From the NCBI GenBank assembly GCA_963642145.1, contig CAVIFU010000005.1:1-59801 (forward strand): a stretch of 59,801 bases of DNA. The letters run 5' to 3'. Of the stretch, positions 30,279 to 40,018 are shown piece after piece. Positions within the stretch are counted from its first letter, which is position 1. Each line of letters opens with the position of its first letter. This DNA comes from Stercoripulliclostridium_A sp963642145. Lineage in GTDB: Bacteria; Bacillota; Clostridia; Christensenellales; DTU072. A program made the position numbers and the translations under genes. The notes below the pieces were generated by a model. The model was not told the DNA's origin. It saw nothing but the letters and a program-made list of their open reading frames with translations, and made no database searches.

Positions 30279-30947
30279 ATGCTGGTAATATTCTTTCGCA
30301 CGATCATCATATACGTGTGTTTGGTTATAGGACTACGCCTAATGGGTAAGCGAACGATCGGAGAATTGCAACCGTTCGAGTTCGTCATAACGCTGGCGGT
30401 TGCGGATCTTGCTTGTACGCCTATGCAGGATATTTCGATACCCTTACTGTATGGTTTGATACCCCTTTTCGTGATGTTTGTGCTACATTACTTTATCACG
30501 CTCGCCACCGCAAAGTCCGTTAAATTTCGCAAATTCATCAACGGTAAACCGGTGATAGTCATCAATCGCGACGGCATAGATTATACGGCGTTGGCTCGGC
30601 TCAACGTCAATGTCAACGACGTTTTGGAAAGTATCAGGAGTCAAGAATATTTCTCGGTGGAACAAATCAAGTATGCCGTATACGAGACCAACGGCAACGT
30701 ATCTTTGCTTGCTCGAGAGGACGTCGCGCCGCCCGACGGTATCCCGGTAACGCTTGCAATCGAAGGCAAAATTATGGGTGAAAATTTGGAACTTGCCGGA
30801 GTTACGGAGGAGGCTGTTTTATCCTATTTACGCAGAAAAGACGTCAAGAGAAAAAACGTCATCCTCATGACCAAGGACGGCGACAGAATCTTTCTTCAAG
30901 AAAAAGGAAAACCGTATATAAGTGAGGAAGTCAAGCTTGAAAACTAA
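30279..30947 (+). CDS. DUF421 family membrane protein (YetF/YrbG-like)
   Basis: A 222-aa protein with two to three N-terminal membrane helices (about 5-25, 38-55, 58-80) and a C-terminal cytosolic domain. RLMGKRTIGELQPFEFVITLAVADLA is the hallmark of DUF421, and the downstream GKPVIVINRDGIDYTALARLNVNVNDVLESIRSQEY block is also typical. Function is not established for the family; several members occur in spore formers. The gene ends by overlapping the DUF4363 gene. Confidence 0.9.
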   Translation: MLVIFFRTIIIYVCLVIGLRLMGKRTIGELQPFEFVITLAVADLACTPMQDISIPLLYGLIPLFVMFVLHYFITLATAKSVKFRKFINGKPVIVINRDGIDYTALARLNVNVNDVLESIRSQEYFSVEQIKYAVYETNGNVSLLAREDVAPPDGIPVTLAIEGKIMGENLELAGVTEEAVLSYLRRKDVKRKNVILMTKDGDRIFLQEKGKPYISEEVKLEN

Positions 30948-31311
30948 GTTTATACTTGCCGTTGCCATACTCTTAGCCATATTGGGATTGGGCATTGCCG
31001 AACAGATTTACGTTCGCAAAACATTCGATGAGTTCTCTTCGCGCTTGGAATCTTTTATAGTTGAAGAGGATGAGGAATACGACTTGGAAGCCATCAAACG
31101 CACGCAAGATTGGTGGATGAAGAAACACGGTTACTTGGAACTTTTTTTGCCGCACGTGCAGCTGATAGAGATAACCATAACTTACGGCGAACTCGTAGGC
31201 GCAGTGGGCGCGGAGGACTACGACAGCGCGCAAGCCCTCCTCAACCGTTTGCAACAAACAAGTCAAGCCTTTGCCGATATGTACGGCATAAGCCTCGGCA
31301 ACGTATTCTAA
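30937..31311 (+). CDS. DUF4363 family protein, membrane-anchored
   Basis: About 124 aa: one N-terminal membrane helix (KFILAVAILLAILGLGIAEQ) and a helical extracytoplasmic domain with DWWMKKHGYLELFLPHVQLIEI and a helical end. DUF4363 genes commonly follow DUF421 genes. I choose the TTG at 30937, which has GAGGAAG about 7 nt upstream and gives the TTGAAAACTAA overlap with the previous stop; a GTG at 30922 in the same frame is the alternative (129 aa). Confidence 0.82.
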   Translation: MKTKFILAVAILLAILGLGIAEQIYVRKTFDEFSSRLESFIVEEDEEYDLEAIKRTQDWWMKKHGYLELFLPHVQLIEITITYGELVGAVGAEDYDSAQALLNRLQQTSQAFADMYGISLGNVF

Positions 31312-31314
31312 CCG

Positions 31315-34140
31315 CTATTTTTTGTTGAAAATCTCCGCAAGGAAAGCTCCGGTTGCGCTGCGCTCGTTCTTGGCAACTTCCTCGGGAGTGCCCTCGGCTA
31401 TCACCTGTCCGCCTCCGTTGCCGCCGTCCGGTCCGAGGTCGATGATGTGGTCGGCAACCTTGATCATGTCCAAATTGTGCTCGATGACGATTATCGTATT
31501 GCCGCCGTCGGCAAGCCTGTTGAGTATCGTGATAAGTTTGTCAACGTCGTACATGTGCAGTCCCGTGGTGGGCTCGTCCAAAATGTACAACGTCTTGCCG
31601 GTGTTGCGCTTGCTGAGTTCTGTGGCAAGCTTGACGCGCTGAGCCTCTCCGCCGGAAAGCGTGGTGGACGGTTGCCCCAATTTGATGTAGCCGAGACCGA
31701 CGTCTTGAAGGCATTTGAGCTTGGTGTAAATTTTGGGGATGTTGCGGAAAAATTCGCATGCCGTATCGACGGTCATTTCCAACACGTCATAAATGGACTT
31801 GCCTTTGAATTTGACTTCCAAAGTTTCCTTGTTGTAGCGATGTCCGCCGCATACCTCGCAAGGCACGTACACGTCCGGCAAAAAGTGCATTTCGATTTTG
31901 AGAATGCCGTCGCCTTTGCAATTTTCGCACCTGCCTCCCGAAACGTTGAACGAGAATCGCCCCGATGAATAGCCCCTCGCCTTGGCGTCCGGAGTCTCCG
32001 CAAAAAGATTGCGGATGGGCGTAAATACGTCTACGTAGGTCGCGGGATTGCTACGCGGTGTGCGCCCTATCGGACTTTGATCGATGCAGATGACTTTGTC
32101 AAAATTCTCTATGCCTTCGATGGAGTCGAAACGTCCGAGAGTCAGCTCCGCGCCATTGAGTTTGTTGGCGCAGTACGGGTAAACTATGCCGTTGACAAGG
32201 GACGATTTGCCCGATCCCGACACGCCCGTCACGCATATGAATTTGCCTACGGGGAAGTCCACGTCGATATTCTTTAAGTTGTTTTGCTTGGCTCCTTTTA
32301 CGCGCAAAAACTCGCCCGTACCCTCCCTTCGCGTACTCGGGACGGCTATAGTTCTCCTGCCGGCAAGGTAGTCGCCGGTAATGGACTCGGGACACGCCAT
32401 AATGTCGGAAACGGTACCCTCGGCTACCAATTTGCCACCTTTTTCGCCCGCGTACGGTCCGATGTCGACAATATGATCGGCTTCTCGAATCGTCTCTTCA
32501 TCGTGCTCGACCACTATGAGCGTATTGCCTAGATCACGCAAGCGTTTGAGCGCGTCGAGTAGTTTGCGATTATCGCGTTGGTGCAGTCCTATCGACGGCT
32601 CGTCCAAAATATATAGTACGCCCATCAGTCCGCTGCCTATCTGCGTAGCCAATCTGATGCGCTGGGATTCGCCGCCTGACAGCGTGCCTGCCGAACGCGA
32701 CAATGTAAGGTATCCGAGTCCAACGTTGTTCAAGAAGTTGAGCCGCGCTTTGATCTCTTTGACGATCAGTCGCGACACCGCGACATCCCTCGGCGAAAGC
32801 TCGATGGCATCGAAAAATTCTATAAGCTTAGCGACCGGCATGTCCGTGATTTCCGAGATATTCTTGCCGGCTACCGTTACTCCGAGAACCTCTTTGCGGA
32901 GTCTTTTTCCGTTACAAGTTTCGCACGGGCGTAAGGTCATGAACCGCTCCAAGTCCGACTTGACGGCGTCCGACTGCGTTTCCCTATACCTCCTCGCGAT
33001 GTTGTTGACGACGCCCTCAAAGGGCGAATTGTAGTACGCGCTGAACTTGCGCGACTCCCACGCCATGTCCACCGGATCACCGTTAGTGCCGTACAAAACG
33101 ATGTCCTTGACGCTCTGCGGTAAATCCTTGTACGGTACGTCCAAACTGAATCCGTACTTCTTGGCAACCGCCGCGATTTGACGCTCGAACATTTTGCCCA
33201 TATCCATGAGGTTCCAGCTCGACACCTTCACCGCGCCCTCTCTGAGCGTTAAGTTCGGATCGCGCACGACTTTGTTGACGTCCACTTCCTGCTTGTATCC
33301 GAGTCCCGAACAATCCGGGCACGCGCCGAACGGTGAGTTGAACGAGAACATCCTCGGCGTCAGCTCCGGCATGGATATGCCGCAATCGGGACAAGCGTAC
33401 TTGGTAGAGTACAGCGCCTCCGTTCCGTCGGTCTCGACAACGACAAGCCCGTCCGCAAGTTTGAGAGCCGTTTCCACGGAGTCCGTCAAACGGCGGTTCA
33501 TGTTTTCTTTGACGACAAGCCTGTCAACCACCACGCCGATGTCGTGCTTGATGTTTTTGTCAAGCTTGATTTCTTCATCGAGAGTATAGGAGATACCGTC
33601 GATTTTGACGCGCGCGAATCCCGACTTACGATATTGATCGAGCTGTTTGCCGTACTCGCCTTTGCGTCCGCGAACGACGGGAGCTATGATTATAACCTTG
33701 GATCCGAGTGCCTCGGACATGATTTTTTCGTTGATTTGGTCAACGGTCACGGCTTTTATCTCTTTACCACAAATCGGGCAATGAGGTACCCCAATGTGCG
33801 AAAACAGGAGCCTTAAATAGTCATATATCTCCGTAACGGTGCCTACCGTGGAACGTGGATTTTTGGATGTTGTCTTTTGATCTATCGATATCGCCGGGCT
33901 CAGTCCTTCTATATATTCCACGTCGGGTTTTTCCATTTGCCCCAAAAACATTCTTGCGTAACTCGATAGGCTTTCCATATACCGCCTTTGCCCCTCGGCA
34001 AAAATCGTGTCGAATGCAAGCGACGACTTGCCCGATCCGCTGAGTCCCGTAAATACTACCAACTTGTCGCGCGGTATGGTGACGTCTATATTTTTTAGAT
34101 TGTTTTCTTTTGCGCCTTTTACAAATATATCGTTACGCAT
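31315..34140 (-). CDS. uvrA: UvrABC excinuclease subunit A
   Basis: A 941-aa DNA-damage recognition ATPase. Two ABC halves are visible: Walker A FTGLSGSGKSSLAFDTIFAE near residue 35 and GVSGSGKSS near 645, with signature motifs SAGTLSGGESQRI and STTLSGGEAQRV. Zinc sites appear at CPICGKE, CPDCGISMP/CPDCSGLG and CENCKGDG/CEVCGGH. The ATG directly follows the uvrB stop. The gene ends 3 nt from the convergent DUF4363 gene with no hairpin between. Confidence 0.98.
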   Translation of the reverse strand: MRNDIFVKGAKENNLKNIDVTIPRDKLVVFTGLSGSGKSSLAFDTIFAEGQRRYMESLSSYARMFLGQMEKPDVEYIEGLSPAISIDQKTTSKNPRSTVGTVTEIYDYLRLLFSHIGVPHCPICGKEIKAVTVDQINEKIMSEALGSKVIIIAPVVRGRKGEYGKQLDQYRKSGFARVKIDGISYTLDEEIKLDKNIKHDIGVVVDRLVVKENMNRRLTDSVETALKLADGLVVVETDGTEALYSTKYACPDCGISMPELTPRMFSFNSPFGACPDCSGLGYKQEVDVNKVVRDPNLTLREGAVKVSSWNLMDMGKMFERQIAAVAKKYGFSLDVPYKDLPQSVKDIVLYGTNGDPVDMAWESRKFSAYYNSPFEGVVNNIARRYRETQSDAVKSDLERFMTLRPCETCNGKRLRKEVLGVTVAGKNISEITDMPVAKLIEFFDAIELSPRDVAVSRLIVKEIKARLNFLNNVGLGYLTLSRSAGTLSGGESQRIRLATQIGSGLMGVLYILDEPSIGLHQRDNRKLLDALKRLRDLGNTLIVVEHDEETIREADHIVDIGPYAGEKGGKLVAEGTVSDIMACPESITGDYLAGRRTIAVPSTRREGTGEFLRVKGAKQNNLKNIDVDFPVGKFICVTGVSGSGKSSLVNGIVYPYCANKLNGAELTLGRFDSIEGIENFDKVICIDQSPIGRTPRSNPATYVDVFTPIRNLFAETPDAKARGYSSGRFSFNVSGGRCENCKGDGILKIEMHFLPDVYVPCEVCGGHRYNKETLEVKFKGKSIYDVLEMTVDTACEFFRNIPKIYTKLKCLQDVGLGYIKLGQPSTTLSGGEAQRVKLATELSKRNTGKTLYILDEPTTGLHMYDVDKLITILNRLADGGNTIIVIEHNLDMIKVADHIIDLGPDGGNGGGQVIAEGTPEEVAKNERSATGAFLAEIFNKK

Positions 34141-36123
34141 CTATTTTTCCTCTCTCAAACGTTTGAGCTCCGCTATTCTGTCCCTGAGCAAAATTGCCGT
34201 TTCAAAATCATAAGTCGCCGTTGCTTGCTTCATAAGTCCGCGCAAATGCTCGATTTCGGCGGTAATTTCTCGTTTGTCTGCCTTTTTGCCCTTCTTGGGC
34301 GCATTTTCGTCCGCCTTTTGCGTTATGGCTATCGTGTTCGTTACGGGCTTGACTATCGTCCTCGGCGTAATGCCGTGCTCTTTGTTGTAGTCAAGCTGTA
34401 TCCGCCTGCGGCGTTCGGTTTCGTCTATCGCTTCCGCCATGCTGCCCGTCATGTAGTCGGCGTACATTATCACTCTTGCGTCCTTGTTGCGCGCCGCCCG
34501 CCCTACCGTTTGAATGAGCGACGTCCGCGAACGCAAAAAACCCTCTTTGTCCGCGTCAAGTATCGCGACAAGCAATACTTCCGGTATGTCCAAGCCCTCG
34601 CGCAATAGGTTGATGCCTACAATCACGTCTATGTCGCCGCGACGTAAACGATTGATTATCTCGATACGCTCCAACGTATCTATATCCGAGTGCATGTACT
34701 CGACTTTGATGTGATGTTCCTTCAAGTACAGCGTCAGACTTTCTGCCATTTTTTTAGTAAGCGTCGTGACAAGAACTCTGCCTTTTTGCTCGATTGCCGT
34801 ATTTATCTCGCCAATCAGATCGTCGATTTGTCCGCTCGTCGGTTTGACCGTTATCGGCGGATCCACGAGCCCCGTAGGACGTATAAGTTGCTCCGCGACC
34901 GTCTCCGCAAGCCCCAATTCGTACTCGCCGGGCGTTGCCGAAACGCATATGAGTTGCTTGAATCTGCCGTTGAATTCATCAAAATTCAGCGGTCGGTTGT
35001 CGTACGCCGACGGCAATCTGAATCCGTAATCGACAAGATTTTTCTTGCGCATCCTATCGCCGTTGAACATGCCGCGTATCTGCGGTATGGTGATGTGGCT
35101 TTCGTCGATAAACAGCAAAAAGTCATCTTGGAAATAATCCATGAGCGTGAACGGCGGTTCGCCTGGCTTTCTGCCGTCAAAGTATCGGGAATAGTTCTCT
35201 ATTCCGCTGCAATATCCCATCTCACGTATCATTTCCACATCGTAGTTGACGCGCTCGCGTATGCGCTGAGCCTCTATGAGCTTGAATTCATCCTCAAACG
35301 CCTTGGCTTGCACTTCCGCATCGGACAAAATCGTGTCCAAAATGCCTTCGATGCGCTCGTCACCGCCGATGACATAGTGCGTCGCCGGAAAAATCGCCGC
35401 GTGCTCAACCGTGTTAAGTACCTTGCCGCTTGTCACGTCAAACTCCACCATGCGGTCGATCTCGTCACCGAAAAACTCCACTCTGAGCGCAACTTCCGAC
35501 GCGTTGGACGGGAATATTTCGAGGGTATCTCCGCGTACCCTGAAAGTCGAACGCACAAAGTCGATGTCACTGCGTTTGTACTGCACCGACACAAGTTTGT
35601 CTATAACCTTGTCGCGGTCGATTTCGGCACCCTTGCGCAAGGATACCATGTTGCGGAAATACTCTTCGGGGGCACCCAAACCATATATACAGGATACCGA
35701 AGCTACGACTATTACGTCATTCCGTTCCCCGAGCGAAGCGGTCGCCGAGTGCCGAAGTTTATCGATCTCGTCGTTGGTTTCGATCTCCTTTTCTATGTAA
35801 GTGTCGCTACGCGGAATGTAAGCTTCCGGTTGGTAATAATCATAATAAGAGACAAAATATTCCACTCTGTTGTGCGGAAAAAGCTCCCTGAACTCATTGC
35901 AAAGCTGTGCGGCAAGGGTCTTGTTGTGTGCCATGACAAGCGCGGGCTTGCCTGTACGCGCGATAACGTTCGCCATGGTAAACGTCTTACCGCTGCCGGT
36001 AACGCCCAAAAGAACTTGCGTCCTTTGCCCCGCTTCCACACCGGCAACCAACTTGTCGATAGCCTGCTGTTGGTCTCCGCTCGGTTTGTATGCGGATTGG
36101 AGTTGATAAGGGAATTTCTGCAT
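34141..36123 (-). CDS. uvrB: UvrABC excinuclease subunit B
   Basis: A 660-aa helicase-like protein that verifies damage and loads UvrC. Walker A LLGVTGSGKTFTMANVI, the damage-probing beta-hairpin region YDYYQPEAYIPRSDTYIEKE, the DESH box, SATPG and the C-terminal UVR motif (IEHLRGLMKQATATYDFETA) are all present. It abuts uvrA with no gap. The ribosome binding site is weak. Confidence 0.98.
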   Translation of the reverse strand: MQKFPYQLQSAYKPSGDQQQAIDKLVAGVEAGQRTQVLLGVTGSGKTFTMANVIARTGKPALVMAHNKTLAAQLCNEFRELFPHNRVEYFVSYYDYYQPEAYIPRSDTYIEKEIETNDEIDKLRHSATASLGERNDVIVVASVSCIYGLGAPEEYFRNMVSLRKGAEIDRDKVIDKLVSVQYKRSDIDFVRSTFRVRGDTLEIFPSNASEVALRVEFFGDEIDRMVEFDVTSGKVLNTVEHAAIFPATHYVIGGDERIEGILDTILSDAEVQAKAFEDEFKLIEAQRIRERVNYDVEMIREMGYCSGIENYSRYFDGRKPGEPPFTLMDYFQDDFLLFIDESHITIPQIRGMFNGDRMRKKNLVDYGFRLPSAYDNRPLNFDEFNGRFKQLICVSATPGEYELGLAETVAEQLIRPTGLVDPPITVKPTSGQIDDLIGEINTAIEQKGRVLVTTLTKKMAESLTLYLKEHHIKVEYMHSDIDTLERIEIINRLRRGDIDVIVGINLLREGLDIPEVLLVAILDADKEGFLRSRTSLIQTVGRAARNKDARVIMYADYMTGSMAEAIDETERRRRIQLDYNKEHGITPRTIVKPVTNTIAITQKADENAPKKGKKADKREITAEIEHLRGLMKQATATYDFETAILLRDRIAELKRLREEK

Positions 36124-36146
36124 ATAACTATTATTCCGTCGTCAAG

Positions 36147-36177
36147 TAATTAAATACGCGTATCGCGTATTTAATTA
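36147..36177. repeat. Perfect inverted repeat between coaX and uvrB
   Basis: TAATTAAATACGCG pairs with its complement around TAT (14-bp stem). It could end the coaX transcript or act on uvrB expression; no U-tract follows the stem on the minus strand beyond the stem's own AT-rich end. Confidence 0.6.
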
Positions 36178-36185
36178 TTGCGCGG

Positions 36186-36962
36186 CTATTTTGTCGCGTT
36201 TAGCTCATAGAGGATCTTCAACCCTTTGAGTGAGAGCGCGCGGTCCACGACGTCTATACATTTTGCACCGCCGGATTTTACAAGCTCGCTCATGCCGCCC
36301 GTGGCTATTACTTTTGCCTCGGTGAAGCCGCATTCCTCTTTCATTTTGGCTACGACGCCCTCTACAAGCCCCGTAAAGCCGTAAATTATGCCCGATTGCA
36401 TATTCTGGACAGTCGTCTTACCGACAACGGTTGACGGGCGTTTAAGCTCGATTCTCGGAAGTTTGGCGGCAGTCCGTGTAAGAGCCTCCGCACTCGATTT
36501 GATTCCGGGCGCAATGGCTCCGCCTATAAAGTTGCCGTCCGCGTCGACTACGCCGAAGGTAGTAGCCGAACCGAAATCGACGGTGATGCACGGTCCGCCG
36601 TAATAGCGATACCCGGCAACCGCGTTTACGATGCGATCCGCGCCGAGTTCCTCGGGAACGGCATACTTGATGCCGATGCCAAGCTTGATATCGCTACTCA
36701 CCATAATCGGCGTTACGCGAGAATAATATCTGCACATATGCTCTATCGTGTAGTTGAGTCCCGGCGCAACCGAACTGATGATTATGCCGTCAACGTCCGA
36801 AAACGTGTAGCCGTTGGACGATAAAAGATCCAAAAATATCATGCCGAATTCGTCCGCCGTCTTGTTGTGGTCGGACGCGATACGCCAAGTATACTTAATT
36901 TCGCCGTCTTGCAAAACGCCGATTTTTATATTCGTGTTGCCTATGTCCAATAATAATTCCAT
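36186..36962 (-). CDS. coaX: Type III pantothenate kinase
   Basis: A 258-aa kinase for the first step of CoA synthesis. The N-terminal DIGNTNIKIGV phosphate loop, GADRIVNAVAGY, the VDFGSATTFGVVDADGNFIGGAIAPG active-site region and TVVGKTTVQNMQSG are the CoaX signatures. It has no ribosome binding site and a -10 box 6 nt before the ATG, so it is predicted to be translated from a leaderless mRNA. Confidence 0.95.
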   Translation of the reverse strand: MELLLDIGNTNIKIGVLQDGEIKYTWRIASDHNKTADEFGMIFLDLLSSNGYTFSDVDGIIISSVAPGLNYTIEHMCRYYSRVTPIMVSSDIKLGIGIKYAVPEELGADRIVNAVAGYRYYGGPCITVDFGSATTFGVVDADGNFIGGAIAPGIKSSAEALTRTAAKLPRIELKRPSTVVGKTTVQNMQSGIIYGFTGLVEGVVAKMKEECGFTEAKVIATGGMSELVKSGGAKCIDVVDRALSLKGLKILYELNATK

Positions 36963-36968
36963 ACCGTT

Positions 36969-36997
36969 ATTTTACCACACGCCGTATAAAAACACAA
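36969..36997 (-). promoter_or_regulatory. Promoter of coaX, predicted leaderless
   Basis: Minus strand: TTGTGT (36992-36997), 17 bp, TAAAAT (36969-36974), AACGGT, then ATG. Confidence 0.72.
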
Positions 36998-37034
36998 GTA
37001 TACGAGGCATTACGGCGTATTTACGGAAACGCAT

Positions 37035-37076
37035 AAAAAAAGAGCCGCCAAAGAACAAAACGTTCTTCAACGGCTC
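37035..37076 (-). terminator. Terminator of the alpha operon (after rplQ)
   Basis: A 15-bp stem starting GAGCCGTTGAAGAAC, loop GTTTT, followed by seven T on the minus strand. It closes the ribosomal protein cluster 21 nt after the rplQ stop. Confidence 0.93.
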
Positions 37077-37096
37077 AAAATATGGGTTAGGCGTTT

Positions 37097-37612
37097 TTAG
37101 TCGACAAGTTCCAAAATGCACATCTCTGCATCGTCACCACGGCGAGCGCCGAGCTTGATAATGCGAGTGTAGCCACCTTTTTGTCCCTTGTCTTCCGCGC
37201 GCTTGGCATACTTGGGCGCAAGCTCACGGAAAAGTTTTTCTACAAGAGGATGTTTGACGTCGGCAGTACGTTTTTTGAAGTCTGCCTTCTTCTCTTTGTC
37301 GCCTTGAACCTCTTGGAGATCTTCTAAGTTAGCCATCATTTTGCGACGTGCGGCAAGTTTGCGAGCGCCGTCGTTTACGTAGGTAACGTCTATTCTCTCA
37401 TCCTTTTGGTTGAGTTTTTTCTTGGTAACGGTGACGGTGTCCTCATGAGTGTTGATTGCGAGGGTGATCATCTTTTCCGCTATCTTACGAACCTCTTTGG
37501 CTCTGTCTACTGTAGTTTCAATTTTGCCGTGCCAAAGAAGTTCGGACGCTTGGCTGTGTACGAGTTGCAATCTTTGGTCGGTGGGTTTGCCTAATTTCCT
37601 ATTATTTGCCAT
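37097..37612 (-). CDS. rplQ: 50S ribosomal protein L17 (long form)
   Basis: A 171-aa L17, about 50 residues longer than the Bacillus form. The core is intact (NRKLGKPTDQRLQLVHSQA, GGYTRIIKLGARRGDDAEM); the extra residues lie between about 62 and 125 (EDTVTVTKKKLNQKDERIDV onward), as in several clostridial L17 proteins. Last gene of the cluster. Confidence 0.96.
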   Translation of the reverse strand: MANNRKLGKPTDQRLQLVHSQASELLWHGKIETTVDRAKEVRKIAEKMITLAINTHEDTVTVTKKKLNQKDERIDVTYVNDGARKLAARRKMMANLEDLQEVQGDKEKKADFKKRTADVKHPLVEKLFRELAPKYAKRAEDKGQKGGYTRIIKLGARRGDDAEMCILELVD

Positions 37613-37624
37613 TGTATTACTCCT

Positions 37625-38578
37625 TTAGTCTTCCTTGTTGGCAAGGGACAGTCCCATGCCTTCAAGCTTACGGATAACCTCGTCCAAAGACTTTCTGCCA
37701 AGGTTGCGTACCTTGAGCATGTCCTCTTCACTCTTCTTAACGAGGTCTTCGACGGTGAATATGCCGGCGCGCTTCAAGCAGTTGAGCGGTCTCACGGAGA
37801 GATCGAGCTCCTCTATGCTCATGTAAAGCACTTTGGATTGCTTGTCGTCGTCACGGCTCACAAGGACTTCCTTGGTTTCCATATCGTCGATGAGATTGAT
37901 GAAAAGCTTTAAGTGATCGCCCATGACTTTGGCGGCAAGAGAGATAACTTCCCTCGGAGAGGACGCCGCGTTGGTCTTGACTTTGATTCTGAGTTTGTCG
38001 TAGTCGATAGATTGCTCTACACGAGTGTTCTCCACTTCGTAGCTGACCGCTACAACGGGAGAATACAACGAGTCAATCGGAATATATCCGATAGGTGCTT
38101 TGGGGTTCTTGTTGTCCTTTGCGGATACGTAACCTCTGCCTACGCCTACCGTAAGCTCCATATTGAGGGTAGCGCCCTCTTCGACAGAGCAGATATATGC
38201 GTCCGGATTCATGACTTCGATTCCAGTGGGGAAATCTATATCTCCCGCGCATACGACGCCTGCCGTATTGCGTACGAGAGTCACGACGGTATCGTCAAAG
38301 TGATCGGGATCAAGTACCTTGACGGCTACCTCTTTGAGATTAAGTATGATGTCCGCAACATCTTCCCTTACGCCCGGAATGGTGCTGAACTCATGCTTGA
38401 CGCCGGCAATCTTTATACCGCGAATTGCCGCGCCCGGTAGTGCCGTGCAAAGTACGCGACGGAGGCAGTTACCGATGGTGATACCATACCCTCTTTCGAG
38501 AGGTTCAACGGTAAACGTTGCTTCCGCTCCGTTTGCGTTCTCTTCGACGGTGATTCTTGGTTTATACATTTCCAACAT
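37625..38578 (-). CDS. rpoA: RNA polymerase alpha subunit
   Basis: A 317-aa subunit. The N-terminal dimerisation domain (about 1-230; GYGITIGNCLRRVLCTALPGAAI) and the C-terminal DNA-binding domain (about 250-317; LNCLKRAGIFTVEDLV, LRNLGRKSLDEV-like) are both complete. The alpha-CTD contacts UP elements, relevant to the A-tract region upstream of rpsJ. Confidence 0.98.
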   Translation of the reverse strand: MLEMYKPRITVEENANGAEATFTVEPLERGYGITIGNCLRRVLCTALPGAAIRGIKIAGVKHEFSTIPGVREDVADIILNLKEVAVKVLDPDHFDDTVVTLVRNTAGVVCAGDIDFPTGIEVMNPDAYICSVEEGATLNMELTVGVGRGYVSAKDNKNPKAPIGYIPIDSLYSPVVAVSYEVENTRVEQSIDYDKLRIKVKTNAASSPREVISLAAKVMGDHLKLFINLIDDMETKEVLVSRDDDKQSKVLYMSIEELDLSVRPLNCLKRAGIFTVEDLVKKSEEDMLKVRNLGRKSLDEVIRKLEGMGLSLANKED

Positions 38579-38600
38579 TCTGTGTGCCTCCTAATCGGGG

Positions 38601-39224
38601 TTATTTCGAGTACAACTCGACGATCATGTGTTCCGCTATGGACAAATCGACGTCTTCACGAGTGGGAAGTGCCTCTACCTTGCCGCTGAGAGTCTCGGTA
38701 TCGAATACGAGCCACTTGGGAAGGTTGGCGACCTTGCTGTTTTTGAGTTCGACAAAGAACGGTTTCTCTTTTTTGTTTTCTTTGACTGCGATTACGTCGC
38801 CTGCTTTTACGAGGTAAGACGGAATGTCTACAACGTGTCCGTTGACGGTGATGTGACCGTGGTTTACAAGCTGTCTTGCTTGCGCTCTCGAAGAACCGAT
38901 AGACATACGATATACTACGTTGTCAAGTCTTCTTTCTATAAGGATGAGCATGTTTTCGCCGGTTACGCCGCGCATTTTTTCTGCCATCTCATAGTACATA
39001 TGGAATTGCTTCTCCAAAAGTCCGTACGCTCTCTTGGCTTTTTGCTTTTCACGGAGCTGTACGCTATAAGGAGTAACTTTTTTGCGAGCCGCGCCGTGTT
39101 GTCCGGGGGCTACGGGGCGTTTGTCCAAAGCGCAGTTAACGCTCATGCAACGATCGCCCTTCAAATATAATTTGCAACCTTCACGTCTGCAAAGTTTACA
39201 TACGGGTCCAGTATATTTAGCCAT
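38601..39224 (-). CDS. rpsD: 30S ribosomal protein S4 (zinc form)
   Basis: A 207-aa primary 16S-binding protein. Cys9, Cys12, Cys26 and Cys31 form the N-terminal zinc site of C+ S4. The S4 RNA-binding domain (RRLDNVVYRMSIGSSRAQARQ) is intact. Here it lies in the alpha operon, unlike in Bacillus subtilis where rpsD is separate. Confidence 0.98.
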   Translation of the reverse strand: MAKYTGPVCKLCRREGCKLYLKGDRCMSVNCALDKRPVAPGQHGAARKKVTPYSVQLREKQKAKRAYGLLEKQFHMYYEMAEKMRGVTGENMLILIERRLDNVVYRMSIGSSRAQARQLVNHGHITVNGHVVDIPSYLVKAGDVIAVKENKKEKPFFVELKNSKVANLPKWLVFDTETLSGKVEALPTREDVDLSIAEHMIVELYSK

Positions 39225-39241
39225 TTTACAATCCTCCTGAA

Positions 39242-39634
39242 TTACAGTCTTCTGCGTTTAGGCGGACGGCATCCGTTGTGAGGTATCGGGGATACGTCTT
39301 GTATCTTGGTGACCTCGATGTCGGCAACCTGCATCGCGCGTATGGCAGATTCTCTGCCTTGTCCCGGTCCCTTGACGTAGACTTCGACTTTGCGAATACC
39401 GTGCTCTTTGGCGGTCTTTGCAGCGTCTTCCGCTACGAGCTGAGCCGCATACGGCGTGGACTTACGGCTACCCTTAAGCCCTATTTTGCCTGCGGACGAC
39501 CAGCTGATGGTATTACCGGACATGTCTGTAAAAGTAACGATGGTATTATTGAAAGAGGCGTGGATATGCACTTGTCCTTTCTCGATGTTCTTTAAGTCCT
39601 TTCTTCTTCTGATTTGACTTTTCCTGACTGCCAT
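39242..39634 (-). CDS. rpsK: 30S ribosomal protein S11
   Basis: A 130-aa platform protein; HIHASFNNTIVTFTDMSGN and the C-terminal PHNGCRPPKRRRL are diagnostic. AGGAGG upstream. Confidence 0.98.
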   Translation of the reverse strand: MAVRKSQIRRRKDLKNIEKGQVHIHASFNNTIVTFTDMSGNTISWSSAGKIGLKGSRKSTPYAAQLVAEDAAKTAKEHGIRKVEVYVKGPGQGRESAIRAMQVADIEVTKIQDVSPIPHNGCRPPKRRRL

Positions 39635-39649
39635 TTGTATATCCTCCTA

Positions 39650-40018
39650 CTACTTCTTTACGCGACCAACTGTACGCTTCTTGCCCTTGCGGGTACGTGC
39701 GTTTTGTTTGGTTCTCTGTCCACGGACAGGCAGTCCTTTACGATGTCTTATGCCACGATAGCAACCGATATCTTTGAGACGTTTGATATCGAAAGCTACG
39801 CTTCTTCTTAAATCGCCTTCTACCGTAAGATTGTTTTCTATGTAATCACGGATTTTAACGATCTGATCTTCGGTAAGGTCTTTCACGCGAGTGTCCGGGT
39901 TGATGCCGGTATCGGCAAGCAACTTTTTGGACGTGGTAAGACCAATGCCGTAGATGTAGGTAAGACCTATCTCAACTCTTTTTTCACGGGGTAAATCTAC
40001 ACCTGATATACGAGCCAT
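39650..40018 (-). CDS. rpsM: 30S ribosomal protein S13
   Basis: A 122-aa head protein: ARISGVDLPREKRVEIGLTYIYGIG and RHRKGLPVRGQRTKQNARTRKG ends. First gene after a 229-nt gap that holds a promoter and a structured leader, so it heads the transcript rpsM-rpsK-rpsD-rpoA-rplQ. Confidence 0.98.
   Translation of the reverse strand: MARISGVDLPREKRVEIGLTYIYGIGLTTSKKLLADTGINPDTRVKDLTEDQIVKIRDYIENNLTVEGDLRRSVAFDIKRLKDIGCYRGIRHRKGLPVRGQRTKQNARTRKGKKRTVGRVKK

Noticed and set aside
34690..36153. 487-codon open frame on the + strand opposite uvrB
   Set aside because: It mirrors uvrB codon by codon, has no ribosome binding site and no family signature; an antisense shadow.
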